Below, in pieces: positions 32,233 to 37,898 of a stretch of DNA of 37,898 nucleotides. The stretch is from Halobacteriovorax sp. (lineage in GTDB: Bacteria; Bdellovibrionota; Bacteriovoracia; Bacteriovoracales; Bacteriovoracaceae). Each line of letters starts with the position of its first letter. Position 1 is the first letter of the stretch. A model generated the notes under the pieces. That model was not told the DNA's origin. It worked only from the letters and a program-made list of their open reading frames with translations, and made no database searches. The translations under genes were made by a program, and so were the position numbers. The stretch is from the NCBI GenBank assembly GCA_002716825.1, contig PBCC01000008.1:1-37898 (forward strand), given 5' to 3'.

Positions 32233-32415
32233 TTACTCACCATCAACCCGCTTCAGCCGATCCTCACCCATCTTCATACTGGCATCTAAACTTTCTTTGA
32301 TGGTTTCTGGCGCCGCTTGAATCTTAATTGGCGCTGTTGGCGTCGAGCTTTTTTTATACAAATACCCTGCAATGGCGATGGAGACGAAGAACATTATTAA
32401 GAGTGAGCCTTTCAT
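32233..32415 (-). CDS. single-span membrane peptide
   Basis: 60 residues: one N-terminal membrane helix (LLIMFFVSIAIAGYLY), then a charged tail of 40 residues outside the membrane. Its ATG directly follows the stop of the thermonuclease (TAAATG), so the two are translationally coupled. The function is unknown; it could anchor or assist the nuclease. Confidence 0.6.
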   Translation of the reverse strand: MKGSLLIMFFVSIAIAGYLYKKSSTPTAPIKIQAAPETIKESLDASMKMGEDRLKRVDGE

Positions 32416-32895
32416 TTACTTCTCCCCATTTTCCGAAGCAATCTCCCTACTCGTCTTGCACCAATTCACCTTCTTCTTAGTGCCACCGTCATAGGTCGTG
32501 GCCAGACCATTTTTAAGCAGATAGTGCGCTAGGGATTTGCCATCGATGGTGACGTCGGCAACGATACGAAAGTACTTGCCTCTTTTGATATTGCTAAGAT
32601 CGATGCGCTTGGCATTTTTAAACAGATTGCTCACCAGCTTCTTGGCATTTCTGGCCTTTTCTTTTTCGCACGTATTCTTGGTCCTAAGCTCTGGTGTATC
32701 GACGCCATTAATTCTGACATTAATACGCTGGCCGATGAGTGGATGAACGTTTGGAATATCAAAGGTGACTGTATCGGCGTCGTAATTCTTAACGTACTTC
32801 ACGCAGCGAAAGCTGTGCTCGTCATGGGTGCAGGGATCACTGGCATAGGAGTGAAAGCTAAAAAAGAGAATGGATAGGATAAGGAGCTTATGCAT
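32416..32895 (-). CDS. secreted thermonuclease (staphylococcal nuclease fold)
   Basis: 159 residues with a signal peptide (ending SYA). SNase landmarks: YDADTVTF (Asp39, Asp41), RINGVDTPE (Arg61, Asp66, Glu69), and YFRIVADVTIDGKSLAHYLLKNGLATTYDGG, as in calcium-dependent nucleases that degrade DNA and RNA. Four cysteines may form disulfides. It is about the normal length. Export implies action on extracellular or prey nucleic acid. It is coupled to the small membrane peptide downstream. Confidence 0.88.
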   Translation of the reverse strand: MHKLLILSILFFSFHSYASDPCTHDEHSFRCVKYVKNYDADTVTFDIPNVHPLIGQRINVRINGVDTPELRTKNTCEKEKARNAKKLVSNLFKNAKRIDLSNIKRGKYFRIVADVTIDGKSLAHYLLKNGLATTYDGGTKKKVNWCKTSREIASENGEK

Positions 32896-33022
32896 GGAAG
32901 CGTATCGACATTATCTTATGAATCTTTGATGGGAATGCTCGTAAACTGATTTCCAGATACTTCGAGCTTAATGATTTCAAACCTTTAGTTAACTCCTGTA
33001 ACAAACCTTCATGCAGTAAGTT

Positions 33023-33068
33023 CAAGCTTATCATGTGTTGGTAAATTTGCCAACACATGATAAGCTTG
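33023..33068. promoter_or_regulatory. 46-bp near-perfect palindrome, likely TA operator
   Basis: The left arm CAAGCTTATCATGTGTTGG (33023-33041) is matched by its reverse complement ending at 33068. Over 23 pairs only one mismatch occurs, near the AT-rich centre. It lies directly upstream of a toxin-antitoxin-like operon and overlaps its leader, so it is a strong candidate autoregulatory operator; the RNA could also form a long hairpin. Confidence 0.7.
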
Positions 33069-33077
33069 GAGGACGCC

Positions 33078-33407
33078 TTGGTAATAAGGCCTAAGAGCTT
33101 AGAGTACATTGCTGTTCAAGTTAATTTTAGAGGACTTTTATTTGAGACTCTTGAAATTGATTTAGCACATATTAATAAGTACAGAAGATCAAGTTTTAGA
33201 CTAAAGGACATTGTTTATGCTGCCAAAACAATGCTTCATCAAAATTACTTTGAAGCAAATAGTTCTAAACAGTACGAAAAGGAAACATGCCATTACTACG
33301 TTATCATCGAACGATTTAATGGCTCCTTTTATAAGCTCGTTTTCTGTGTTTGCTCTGATAGACCAAAGAACATTGGAATAAACACTTTTTATAGGATCAA
33401 GTCATGA
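33078..33407 (+). CDS. putative toxin of a two-gene TA-like module
   Basis: About 109 residues from the TTG at 33078, which has a perfect GGAGG five bases upstream; the ATG at 33057 lies inside the palindrome. The protein ends KPKNIGINTFYRIK-like (RPKNIGINTFYRIKS), a pattern seen in some small TA toxins of the BrnT/DUF4258 kind, but I cannot assign the family. It overlaps the antitoxin gene by four bases (ATGA). The alternating strands (YYVIIERFNGSFYKLVFCVC) suggest a compact beta fold. Confidence 0.55.
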   Translation: MVIRPKSLEYIAVQVNFRGLLFETLEIDLAHINKYRRSSFRLKDIVYAAKTMLHQNYFEANSSKQYEKETCHYYVIIERFNGSFYKLVFCVCSDRPKNIGINTFYRIKS

Positions 33408-33679
33408 GCATGAACCCATACGATATCGATATAAAAAAGCTAAAGCTTTCAAAAAGGATCACTGATCCGAAAGAGATATTGAAGTGTCAGATCGCGGCTA
33501 AGATTATTGATATCTCTGTAAATATCGGTACTGATAAAACACAAGAACTTACAGGGCTTCATAAGGCTGACCTCTCACGCGTTCGTGTAATGGATCTTAA
33601 GCGCTTTACGATTGATCGCTTAATTGGCATCGCGACAGACTTGGGACTTGAAGTTTCGATTAAAATTAAAAGTGCTTAG
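33404..33679 (+). CDS. XRE/HTH_37-type antitoxin
   Basis: 91 residues: IAAKIIDISVNIGTDKTQELTGLHKADLSRVRVMDLKRFTIDRLIGIATDLGLEVSIKI. The layout (helix, HTH with TQELTGLHKADLSRVR, then FTIDRLIGIATDLGLEVSI) is that of XRE-family antitoxins of the HTH_37 type. It is coupled to the upstream gene by ATGA. It probably represses the operon through the 46-bp palindrome. Confidence 0.75.
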   Translation: MSMNPYDIDIKKLKLSKRITDPKEILKCQIAAKIIDISVNIGTDKTQELTGLHKADLSRVRVMDLKRFTIDRLIGIATDLGLEVSIKIKSA

Positions 33680-33699
33680 TTTTAACATTCGAGGACTAG

Positions 33700-33948
33700 A
33701 TGACTGACTACAAAATCATAGAAGCAAGACATACCAACGACACGAAATTCTATGTTCGCTTCAATGATGGACTTGAGGGAGAGCTCGATTACAAAGACTT
33801 CAATACGCTGGGGCTTGGCGCTGATCTGCTCGAGCCAACATATCTAAGCAAGATATTCATTGACGACAATTTCGGCAACGTCGCATGGCCTAATGGTGTA
33901 GATATTTGTAAGGATTATTTGCATCAGATACTTTCGAAAAGTACTTAG
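33700..33948 (+). CDS. DUF2442 protein
   Basis: 82 residues matching DUF2442: FYVRFNDGLEGELDYKDFN, then LLEPTYLSKIFIDDNFGNVAWPNGVDICKDYLHQ. Members often sit next to toxin-antitoxin genes and their function is unsettled. It starts 20 bases after the antitoxin stop with AGGA-type spacing, so it may belong to the same operon. Confidence 0.82.
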   Translation: MTDYKIIEARHTNDTKFYVRFNDGLEGELDYKDFNTLGLGADLLEPTYLSKIFIDDNFGNVAWPNGVDICKDYLHQILSKST

Positions 33949-34057
33949 GCACTCTCAATATTTTCGCTACTGACTCGATTCTGCGATTAAATTCAAGAGC
34001 TTAGCTCCATCAAAATTTTCAAATTGTATGCATTACATGTTCCTTTATGGGATCTTG

Positions 34058-34081
34058 ATTATTCCCATACATGGGAATAAT
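34058..34081. promoter_or_regulatory. perfect palindrome at a TA toxin start
   Basis: ATTATTCCCAT and ATGGGAATAAT form 11-base perfect arms around a two-base AC spacer. It ends two bases before the toxin ATG (34084) and overlaps the ribosome-binding area, so binding by the antitoxin could block expression. Confidence 0.7.
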
Positions 34082-34083
34082 AT

Positions 34084-34389
34084 ATGATAGTCAAAAAGAC
34101 TCCTGAGTTTATGGAGTGGTTTTATAAAGAGAGCAATAAAACTAGACTCCAAGTTATATCGCGCTTAGAGCGGATATCCAGCTACTCTCATTTTGGGGAT
34201 ATGAAGAACCTGGGGGGGCAACTTTTTGAACTTCGATGGCGAAATGGACGCAGGATCTATTTCACTTTTGATGAAAATAACTGTTTAGTATTATTAGGTG
34301 GAAACAAAAATGGGCAAACCAAAGACATTAAAGAAGCACGACGACTCCAAAAGAGAGAGACCTCAAGCGACGCTTTGGGATCCGACTGA
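34084..34389 (+). CDS. RelE/ParE-superfamily killer protein (addiction module)
   Basis: 101 residues of the addiction-module killer family: KTPEFMEWFYKESNKTRLQVISRLERISSYSHFGDMKNLGGQLFELRWRNGRRIYFTFDENNCLVLLGGNKNGQTKDIKEARRL. The G-x-x-ELR-x-x-x-GRRIYF core and LLGGNKxxQxxDIxxA tail are diagnostic for RelE-fold HigB-like toxins that act on mRNA. It overlaps the antitoxin frame by about 80 bases. Confidence 0.85.
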   Translation: MIVKKTPEFMEWFYKESNKTRLQVISRLERISSYSHFGDMKNLGGQLFELRWRNGRRIYFTFDENNCLVLLGGNKNGQTKDIKEARRLQKRETSSDALGSD

Positions 34390-34633
34390 AAACACGACTC
34401 TTGAAGGCCTTAAAGAATGCATGAAGGAAGCTCCTTTTGAAGATGATATTGAAACCTTTCAAGGGGGACTACTAATTCTCCTCGAGCATTACGACTACAA
34501 AGATATTATAGAGAAGACTGGACTTTCAAAATCGACGCTCTATAGGATGTGTCATCCAGACTCTAACCCAACGCTTAGTAATGTGTGTAAGGTATTGGCC
34601 TATATTAGCCAAGCCAGCGTTAAAAGCGCTTAG
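34310..34633 (+). CDS. HTH antitoxin partner of the RelE-like toxin
   Basis: About 107 residues from the ATG at 34310, with AGGTGG upstream; the frame is open a few codons earlier. The HTH lies in LLEHYDYKDIIEKTGLSKSTLYRMCHPDSNPTLSNVCKVLAYI, similar to antidote proteins that end with 'SNPTLSN-x-x-KVL'. It extends about 50 residues N-terminal of the HTH. It follows and overlaps the toxin gene, the usual order for this killer/antidote pair. Confidence 0.78.
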   Translation: MGKPKTLKKHDDSKRERPQATLWDPTENTTLEGLKECMKEAPFEDDIETFQGGLLILLEHYDYKDIIEKTGLSKSTLYRMCHPDSNPTLSNVCKVLAYISQASVKSA

Positions 34634-34638
34634 CCTTT

Positions 34639-35079
34639 CTAACACTTTAAATTTTTCTCAAAGTACAAATGATCTTTATGAGAGTAATACGGGGGAAAGG
34701 CATCGATTGGCTTATAGCCCAGACTTTTATAAAGACCTATCGCTGCTGGCTGTTTAACGCCAGTTTCGAGTTTAACGATAAACTTCTCACTCAAAGCACT
34801 GATTCGCTCCAACTCCAGCATGAGTTTTTTAGATAACCCCAGTCCTCTACACTTTGGAAGAATGAACACTTTCTTTGCTTCAGAGTAATCTTCAAAAAGG
34901 TAGAGTGCTCCACATCCCACTAGAGTCTCTTCATCGTAGAGCCCTATAATGATATCGAGCTCGTCTTTTGAATTTTCAAAGACGGCGCCGTTTGGATAAA
35001 GCTCCTGCTTGGCTTGGTCTAGAAAACTAGCAAACAAGATGAAATTTGCGTCGTTAGGACTAAGAGGTTTAAATTTCAT
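34639..35079 (-). CDS. GNAT-family acetyltransferase
   Basis: 146 residues: KVFILPKCRGLGLSKKLMLELERI is motif A of GNAT enzymes, and LETGVKQPAAIGLYKSLGYKPIDAFPPYYSHKDHLYFEKNL is the C-terminal acceptor side typical of small-molecule or amino-acid acetyltransferases. The substrate is unknown. It starts nine bases after the stop of the methyltransferase gene, so the two are co-transcribed. Confidence 0.83.
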   Translation of the reverse strand: MKFKPLSPNDANFILFASFLDQAKQELYPNGAVFENSKDELDIIIGLYDEETLVGCGALYLFEDYSEAKKVFILPKCRGLGLSKKLMLELERISALSEKFIVKLETGVKQPAAIGLYKSLGYKPIDAFPPYYSHKDHLYFEKNLKC

Positions 35080-35088
35080 ATATATTGC

Positions 35089-35805
35089 CTAACTTTTTCG
35101 CTTCATCCAACCTATCAAAGTATGAGAGCTTTTCTCATGTGACTTGAGATAGTACTCAAGCATTTCAAATCCATTGTCTTCTACTTCCTTAAGGAATTCT
35201 TTCTGTGAACTGATTCTTCTATGTTTGAACATTTTCCTTCCATCTATATCATGCCATTCCATGTCCCAGCGATCAGGCCCCGTGCTCCACAGAATTCCAT
35301 CTTTGAAGGTTAGATAGTCCCTATCGGTCATCTCTGACATATCCTCGGCTTCGATCATTGTATGAATGAAAGTAACATCAGAACAAAGCTCAAAAAAATT
35401 TTTCCGATGTTCCCAGTCGACGAGGCAATGTAACAAGGAACTATCAACAGTAAAGTCCGCTTCTAAGTCAGTAAGCTGTGTAAGATCACATGCTTTAAAT
35501 TCAGCTTTCAAACCTAGGGCTTCTTTGTTCTGATTGGCCATCTCGATTGCCCTAGGACTTACGTCAAATCCTTTTACATCAAAACCTAATTTCGCAAGAT
35601 ACAAAGAAGCTGTCCCTGTACCACAACCAAAGTCGATGGCCTTCTTCCCCTCTTTTCTGGGAAAGTAGTGATCAATTCTTTCTGCTAATGCGATATTAAC
35701 TTCGTGATCAAATAGTTTTTCCGGTGAATCTATTCCATCCCAACTTACTTTTCCATTTTTTGCGAGATTTTCGTAGACCTCGTCATGCATATCAAAGTAT
35801 TTCAT
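35089..35805 (-). CDS. class I SAM-dependent methyltransferase (TehB-like)
   Basis: 238 residues: motif I AIDFGCGTGTASLYLAKLGFDVKGFDVSPRAIEMA, then CDLTQLTDLEADFTVDSSLLHCLVDWEHRKNFF, a TehB-like layout. The target is probably a small molecule, not DNA (no PC or NPPY motif). It is co-transcribed with the GNAT gene. Confidence 0.85.
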   Translation of the reverse strand: MKYFDMHDEVYENLAKNGKVSWDGIDSPEKLFDHEVNIALAERIDHYFPRKEGKKAIDFGCGTGTASLYLAKLGFDVKGFDVSPRAIEMANQNKEALGLKAEFKACDLTQLTDLEADFTVDSSLLHCLVDWEHRKNFFELCSDVTFIHTMIEAEDMSEMTDRDYLTFKDGILWSTGPDRWDMEWHDIDGRKMFKHRRISSQKEFLKEVEDNGFEMLEYYLKSHEKSSHTLIGWMKRKS

Positions 35806-35826
35806 GATTGTACCCTTAGGCGTTAG

Positions 35827-35859
35827 GGTTCCAGGCCAAGTATGTTGGAACTTATTTGA
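35827..35859 (-). repeat. GGCCAAGT-GTTGGAACT repeat, copy 2
   Basis: GTTCCAGGCCAAGTATGTTG then GAACTTATTTGA. GTTCCA and TGGAAC can pair as a hairpin, whereas the copy at 23301 has lost part of the left arm. Confidence 0.5.
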
Positions 35860-35877
35860 AGTATTAGAAATACCTTT

Positions 35878-36138
35878 TTAAGCTACATCTGAGTAATCAG
35901 CAAACATAATAGATGCAGGATGAACACTCAAGGCCTCTGCTAAAGCGATTGCTCTTTGCTTTCCAATTTCTACTCTATCATTTTCGACCGAACTTATATT
36001 GGCCTGAGAAATTCCAGTTTCATTGGCCAGATCAACTTGAGTCCAACCTTTAAGTTCACGAAGAGCCTTAATCATCTCTCCCGGAGACATCTGAATCGTT
36101 TTACCTGCTTCATTAAAATCTTTCTTATTAATCTTCAT
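35878..36138 (-). CDS. XRE-family HTH antitoxin
   Basis: 86 residues from the ATG at 36138, seven bases after GAGG. XRE HTH: GEMIKALRELKGWTQVDLANETGISQANISSVENDRVEIGKQRAIALAEALSVHPASIMF. It directly follows the RelE-like toxin gene and is the likely antitoxin and autoregulator, binding the AT-rich palindromes upstream of the pair. Confidence 0.85.
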   Translation of the reverse strand: MKINKKDFNEAGKTIQMSPGEMIKALRELKGWTQVDLANETGISQANISSVENDRVEIGKQRAIALAEALSVHPASIMFADYSDVA

Positions 36139-36139
36139 T

Positions 36140-36421
36140 TCAAACCTCATCATACTTATGGGGTGTCACCTTAAGAACATAAACTTCTTTTACTTTTTTA
36201 TCCTCTGTGTAAACAACCCTATATTGTATATTTAATCTTGATGAGCGACACTCTCGTAAGTCACCTTTTAATTTTTCATCTTTAAAACCAGAAAAATTTT
36301 TCAAGTTTTTTGAACCACCATTCTTTACAGCTTCAACCCAAACTTTATATTTTTTTTGGACTTGCTTGGGGATCTTTTTTAAATCTCTAGTAACAGCTTT
36401 AGCTTCATAAACTTTCCACAT
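36140..36421 (-). CDS. RelE-family toxin
   Basis: 93 residues from the ATG at 36421: WKVYEAKAVTRDLKKIPKQVQKKYKVWVEAVKNGGSKNLKNFSGFKDEKLKGDLRECRSSRLNIQYRVVYTEDKKVKEVYVLKVTPHKYDEV. The GFKDEKLKGDLRxxRSSRLNIQYRVVY core and the final VTPHxY match RelE/StbE-like ribosome-dependent mRNA endonucleases. Its stop is next to the antitoxin start, so the two form one operon. Confidence 0.87.
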   Translation of the reverse strand: MWKVYEAKAVTRDLKKIPKQVQKKYKVWVEAVKNGGSKNLKNFSGFKDEKLKGDLRECRSSRLNIQYRVVYTEDKKVKEVYVLKVTPHKYDEV

Positions 36422-36429
36422 TAAGACAC

Positions 36430-36483
36430 TATATATCATATATAAAATATCTCAAAGATAAAATATATTATAGATAATATATT
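36430..36483 (-). promoter_or_regulatory. two AT-rich palindromes at the TA promoter
   Basis: TATATAT-C-ATATATA at 36430-36444 and AATATATTAT-AG-ATAATATATT at 36462-36483 are perfect inverted repeats within 62 bases upstream of the toxin ATG. They are natural candidates for operator half-sites of the toxin-antitoxin complex, although AT-rich DNA makes such repeats easier by chance. Confidence 0.5.
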
Positions 36484-36518
36484 CGCAATTCATGTGAACG
36501 TAATTTCAATACGTTAAA

Positions 36519-36600
36519 ATGGCGAGGTGGTGGGAATCGAAGCCGCTTCTCGGGCATCCAGCCCTTCAGCGGCACTTCCTCCTTCCTGTCGGTCGCCCAA
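36519..36600 (-). other. tRNA 3'-end-like remnant
   Basis: The minus strand ends GGCTTCGATTCCCACCACC then TCGCCA: a T-loop (TTCGATTCC), an acceptor-like stretch and a CCA-like end. A paired GCCGCT/AGCGGC stem and GGGC/GCCC hairpin lie just 5' of it. The expected 5' acceptor strand is absent and the T-stem does not pair well, so this is not a functional tRNA. It may be an attachment-site remnant. Confidence 0.35.
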
Positions 36601-36634
36601 CTTTGATTTCTCATACGAACCAACATCCTCAAAA

Positions 36635-36668
36635 ATAAAAAAACCACTCTCATGAGTGGTTTTTTTAT
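36635..36668. terminator. strong bidirectional hairpin terminator
   Basis: AAACCACTC-TCAT-GAGTGGTTT is a nine-pair stem with a four-base loop. It is flanked by an A-run on the left and seven T residues on the right, so it can terminate in either direction. It lies between the tRNA-like remnant and the downstream element. Confidence 0.75.
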
Positions 36669-36718
36669 TTGGTGGTCGGAGCCTGACGCTGGACGAACCA
36701 CTCTCTACCGTTAGTTAT

Positions 36719-37123
36719 GTGTCTGTTTTCATTCCACATTTTATTGGAAATCCAGCAGAAAATCATGAGATTTTGCGGAAACTCTACCTAGAATTTGACC
36801 TTTCTAGCTATCAAATTTCAGATTTAACAGGATGGTCGCGGACAGCAATCAGCGATTATCTACGCAAGGCCGAGATCAATAAGGAGTTTATTAAATCACC
36901 AATCCCACGCTATGGAGAGCGAGAAGTTGGAGGTGTTCGTGTGCCTCATCAAGCGGAACAAAAAGTTATTCAAAAAATTGTAACTCTTAAATCCAAAGGG
37001 CATTCATTTAGAGAAATAGCCAAATTTTTAACTGAAAGTGGCGTTCTTTCAAAACGTGGTGGCCAATGGTCAAAAACAACAATCCAAGAAATTTTTAAAC
37101 GTGAACAGGAGAAAAAGAAATGA
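36719..37123 (+). CDS. HTH protein resembling the C-terminal part of serine recombinases
   Basis: About 134 residues if started at the GTG at 36719, the first plausible start after the hairpin; the frame is open further upstream through the hairpin. An HTH-like segment (SSYQISDLTGWSRTAISDYLRKAEI) is followed by VIQKIVTLKSKGHSFREIAKFLTESGVLSKRGGQWSKTTIQEIFKR, which resembles the recombinase domain of large serine recombinases. There is no catalytic resolvase domain, so it is a DNA-binding relic or a stand-alone regulator. The 3' end overlaps the next ATG (ATGA). Confidence 0.55.
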   Translation: MSVFIPHFIGNPAENHEILRKLYLEFDLSSYQISDLTGWSRTAISDYLRKAEINKEFIKSPIPRYGEREVGGVRVPHQAEQKVIQKIVTLKSKGHSFREIAKFLTESGVLSKRGGQWSKTTIQEIFKREQEKKK

Positions 37124-37281
37124 AAGTAGTAGCGGAAATAGTAGCGGCAGTTATTCTATTAATATCGGGAAGCTATATCGCACCAAAGATGATTGAAAAA
37201 TTTAAGAAAGAATCTTTTGTACATATTCACAAAGGACTCCCTTCAATTGAAAAATTTTCAAGAACTATGGCAAATGAATAA
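37120..37281 (+). CDS. short membrane-anchored peptide
   Basis: 53 residues: MKVVAEIVAAVILLISGSYI is an N-terminal membrane or signal segment, followed by a basic tail. The ATG overlaps the stop of the preceding gene (ATGA), and AGGAG lies nine bases upstream, so it is likely translated by coupling. The function is unknown. Confidence 0.5.
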   Translation: MKVVAEIVAAVILLISGSYIAPKMIEKFKKESFVHIHKGLPSIEKFSRTMANE

Positions 37282-37426
37282 TTAAACTTATATTTTTCAT
37301 TGCATTATCCTATGTTCGCTATGCGGAGCTTTGCTAATCTCTATCTTAGTCTAAACGACACATTTGACTTGAGGTCGTAGTGACAATCTATGTACATAAT
37401 ATAAATATATTTGTATAATTTGCAGA

Positions 37427-37898
37427 ATGTTAAACTCAAGCACTTTTATAAAAAAAAGTAGAGCCACCATATTTTTAAGAATTTTTTCCAATATATTTGT
37501 AGTTGGAAATCTTCTTTATTTTATTTCGTTATATTTCTCTAATCGGAAGCATCTTGATGTTGTTTTGAGAGAGGATTTTATATTTGAATGGGCGACTTTT
37601 ATTTTTCTGATGTTATGTAGCGGTGTATTCTCTCTTTATTTGTTGAAATTTAAAAAAAATAAATTCTATTATTTATTTTTTGCTCTCGGAATGATTGTTT
37701 TCTTATTTGGTGCATTCGAGGAAGTAAGCTGGTTTCAGCGTGTATTTGATTTTAAAGGAACCAATCTAATAATAGATAATAATTCTCAATCAGAGTTTAA
37801 TATACATAATTTAGTAATTGGCGGAATTGGTTTAAACAAATTAATATTTGGTAAAATACTAGGGGTACTAATAGGCCTTTATTATTTAATACCCGCCA
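37427..37898 (+). CDS. integral membrane protein, 3' end outside the window
   Basis: The frame is open from the ATG at 37427 to the window end (157 codons so far). There are at least four hydrophobic segments: IFLRIFSNIFVVGNLLYFISLYF, FIFLMLCSGVFSLYLL, YYLFFALGMIVFLFGAF, and a last one starting GKILGVLIGLYYLI. The segment FEEVSWFQRVFDFKG followed by SEFNIHNLVIG resembles a family of unknown membrane proteins with the motif EEISWGQR and NxHN. It is strongly AT-rich. Confidence 0.65.
   Translation, partial: MLNSSTFIKKSRATIFLRIFSNIFVVGNLLYFISLYFSNRKHLDVVLREDFIFEWATFIFLMLCSGVFSLYLLKFKKNKFYYLFFALGMIVFLFGAFEEVSWFQRVFDFKGTNLIIDNNSQSEFNIHNLVIGGIGLNKLIFGKILGVLIGLYYLIPA

Noticed and set aside
36519-36600. 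Functional tRNA, tRNA-Sec or tmRNA gene
   Set aside because: Only the T-loop/acceptor-like 3' end is convincing; the 5' acceptor strand, proper anticodon arm and T-stem pairing are missing.

Overview
The window reads as chromosomal DNA of a didermic (Gram-negative) bacterium with moderately low GC. Many short genes encode exported proteins with signal peptides and several encode lipoproteins. The density of small secreted unknowns, together with the gene mix, suggests a predator-like lineage such as Bdellovibrionota (Bacteriovorax-type), but no marker gene proves this. No intact rRNA, tRNA or CRISPR array was found.

Region 1 (about 1-10.1 kb) is mixed housekeeping and secreted genes: a secreted papain-like protease, ArfB-type ribosome rescue factor, GNAT acetyltransferases, a DTW-domain tRNA-modifying enzyme, an ASCH protein, a secreted PHP-domain hydrolase and several exported unknowns. 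Region 2 (10.1-21 kb) is littered with decay and repeats: an Old Yellow Enzyme gene and an M23 peptidase gene each carry a frameshift, two tandem ORF6N genes are broken at opposite ends, and a hairpin repeat family recurs, mostly hugging the stop codons of minus-strand genes. It also holds a TPR/winged-helix regulator overlapping a secreted Gly-rich protein, and a cluster of small secreted proteins with look-alike promoters. The most unusual gene is at 19166-20248: an exported protein with HU-family DNA-binding sequence at both ends, separated by a segment with an HEAAHVVQQ metalloprotease-like motif and four GHVTVLK repeats.

Region 3 (21-31.5 kb) is a defence island: a DUF1643 protein, an HNH endonuclease resembling phosphorothioate-DNA restriction enzymes, a methyltransferase, a P-loop ATPase, a type II restriction-modification pair (C5-cytosine methyltransferase with its own HTH, divergent from an MvaI/BcnI-type endonuclease), an unknown membrane cassette, and an SF1 helicase plus nuclease interrupted by in-frame stops.

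Region 4 (31.5-36.5 kb) has small lipoproteins, a secreted thermonuclease and three toxin-antitoxin-like modules, each with a palindrome at its promoter. Region 5 (36.5 kb to the end) starts with tRNA-3'-end-like debris and a hairpin, then becomes markedly AT-rich with a recombinase-like HTH protein and membrane proteins. It may be the edge of an integrated element.
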